Part shown: piece after piece, positions 63,339 to 64,000 of the stretch | Layout: each line of letters starts with the position of its first letter | Numbering within the stretch: position 1 is the stretch's first letter | NCBI RefSeq assembly: GCF_031157315.1 | Contig: NZ_JAVIFU010000007.1 | Location: 1 to 64,000 of the forward strand | From: Paenibacillus sp. LHD-38 | GTDB lineage: Bacteria; Bacillota; Bacilli; Paenibacillales; Paenibacillaceae | Direction of reading: 5' to 3' | DNA: 64,000 nt | Program-made: the position numbers and the translations under genes | The notes under the pieces: model-generated | What the model saw: only the letters and a program-made list of their open reading frames with translations | Databases searched by the model: none | Told to the model about the DNA's origin: nothing

Positions 63339-64000
63339 CTATTGCTGATATAAATTAATCTCTGCAAAGGACCACCATTGACCGGCGGTGCCCGTTTGGT
63401 TGATATTGAAGTATCTTGCATTAACGGTTGCGAACTTGACCCGCTGAACCGGTCCTGTACCGTCGCTGCTCGCTATCGGTGTCCAGTTCACGCCATCGTT
63501 CGAGACATAGAGGGTGAAACTTCTTGACAGAGGATCCGAATACGGAGCATTTCTCGCCGCCTGTAACCACTCATCGATTGCGACGCCAGGATTTCCTCCC
63601 GTCTCGGTATGCGAAGCAGAAGCCGTCCAACCGGTATGACTAATCTTTGTTCCGGCAGCCGAAGCAGATTCGACACCAAGTACGTTGACTTCAGCAATGG
63701 ATCACCAATTGGCAGCTGATCCGGTTTGTGTCACGACGCGCTGCCAGTTGGTACCGTCAATCGATAGGTCTACGGCATAACCGCGCGGATAGTCGCCGGT
63801 AAAGGAAGCCGCATTTAATGTAACGCTGGAAATGGATTGGATCTTGCCCATATCGACTTGGAACCATTGTCCGTTAGCCTGTGAATAGCCATTCGTCCAG
63901 CGAGTAGAGAGACTGCCGTCCAGAGTGTCGCTAGCTGTCGTTCCGCTTCCGGAGGCGGAGCCGGTTGCGCTCCAGCCGGAACGATTTAACAGGGAGGGCG
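63339..64000 (-). pseudogene. C-terminal part of a protein with two discoidin (F5/8 type C, CBM32-like) domains, in-frame TGA
   Basis: The minus-strand frame enters from the right edge and ends with TAG at 63339-63341. The first domain reads WSATGSASGSG, then ANGQWFQVDMGKIQSIS and VDLSIDGTNWQRV. At 63702-63704 the codon is TGA where the parallel position in the second domain has Trp (AGQWWSFAEINLY against AANW-stop-SIAEVNV), so TGG has become TGA. The second domain (YVSNDGVNWTPIA) also appears shortened inside. Such repeats bind polysaccharide at the end of secreted glycosidases; the catalytic part lies beyond the window. Confidence 0.7.

Noticed and set aside
63488..63697. Minus-strand 69-residue open frame near the right edge
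   Set aside because: It lies in a different frame from the discoidin-domain coding sequence, which explains this DNA better.

Overview
The window looks like chromosome of a Gram-positive, spore-forming member of the Paenibacillaceae (Paenibacillus, Cohnella or a close relative). Grounds: strong AGGAGG-type ribosome binding sites, frequent TTG/GTG starts, three copies of the typical Paenibacillus carbohydrate module (LplB-type permease, YtcP-type permease, LplA-type lipoprotein, YesM-type histidine kinase, YesN-type AraC response regulator), a complete hut operon, and sigma-K-like sequence. No integrase, transposase, CRISPR array or intact tRNA/rRNA gene was seen.

Layout. (1) 0.4-16.2 kb: plant-glycan locus with GH78 alpha-L-rhamnosidase, YesM/YesN two-component system, ABC importer, a GH51 arabinofuranosidase broken by one in-frame TGA, a DUF4038/DUF5605-type glycosidase and a GH5 enzyme. 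Four promoters of this locus carry the same operator: two GTCG-type half-sites exactly 22 bp apart, the inner one 38-39 bp upstream of the -10 box. (2) 16.2-22.8 kb: a minus-strand OmpR regulator/kinase/ABC ATPase/FtsX permease operon lying between two decayed fragments, one copying the LuxR-gene leader and one copying the sigK-like gene, both present in better form near 39-40 kb. (3) 22.8-31.3 kb: second importer, kinase/regulator pair and GH95 glycosidase. (4) 31.5-38.7 kb: hutH-hutU-hutI-M20 amidohydrolase-hutF, preceded by a terminator so close to hutH that it must act as an attenuator. The M20 enzyme may replace the usual N-formylglutamate deformylase.

(5) 39.6-47.4 kb is the most unusual part. 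A cassette lies between two 33-nt direct repeats that resemble the 3' half of a tRNA-Ala: a large LuxR-family (LAL/MalT-like) regulator, then three overlapping genes for an FAD oxidoreductase, an 851-residue Ig-like/coiled-coil protein of unknown function, and a 188-residue protein whose C-terminal 140 residues closely match the animal Hedgehog signalling domain, including zinc ligands and most calcium ligands. (6) 47.6-48.1 kb: a deletion scar joining an MFS transporter remnant to a TetR remnant.

(7) 48.6-58.9 kb: third glycan locus (regulator, importer, kinase translationally coupled to an extra binding lipoprotein, GH105 unsaturated uronyl hydrolase, SGNH esterase), pointing to pectin/rhamnogalacturonan. 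(8) 59-64 kb: Gfo/Idh/MocA dehydrogenase, AraC regulator, sugar isomerase, two dehydrogenase remnants and the C-terminus of a discoidin-domain protein that also carries an in-frame TGA.

Taken together, the three glycan loci share one logic: a membrane kinase senses extracellular oligosaccharide, its AraC-type partner switches on an importer, and cytoplasmic glycosidases without signal peptides finish the imported oligomers. The enzyme set (GH78, GH51, GH95, GH105, apiosidase-like GH) suggests rhamnogalacturonan side-chain breakdown. Functional assignments are from motifs read by eye; no database search was possible.
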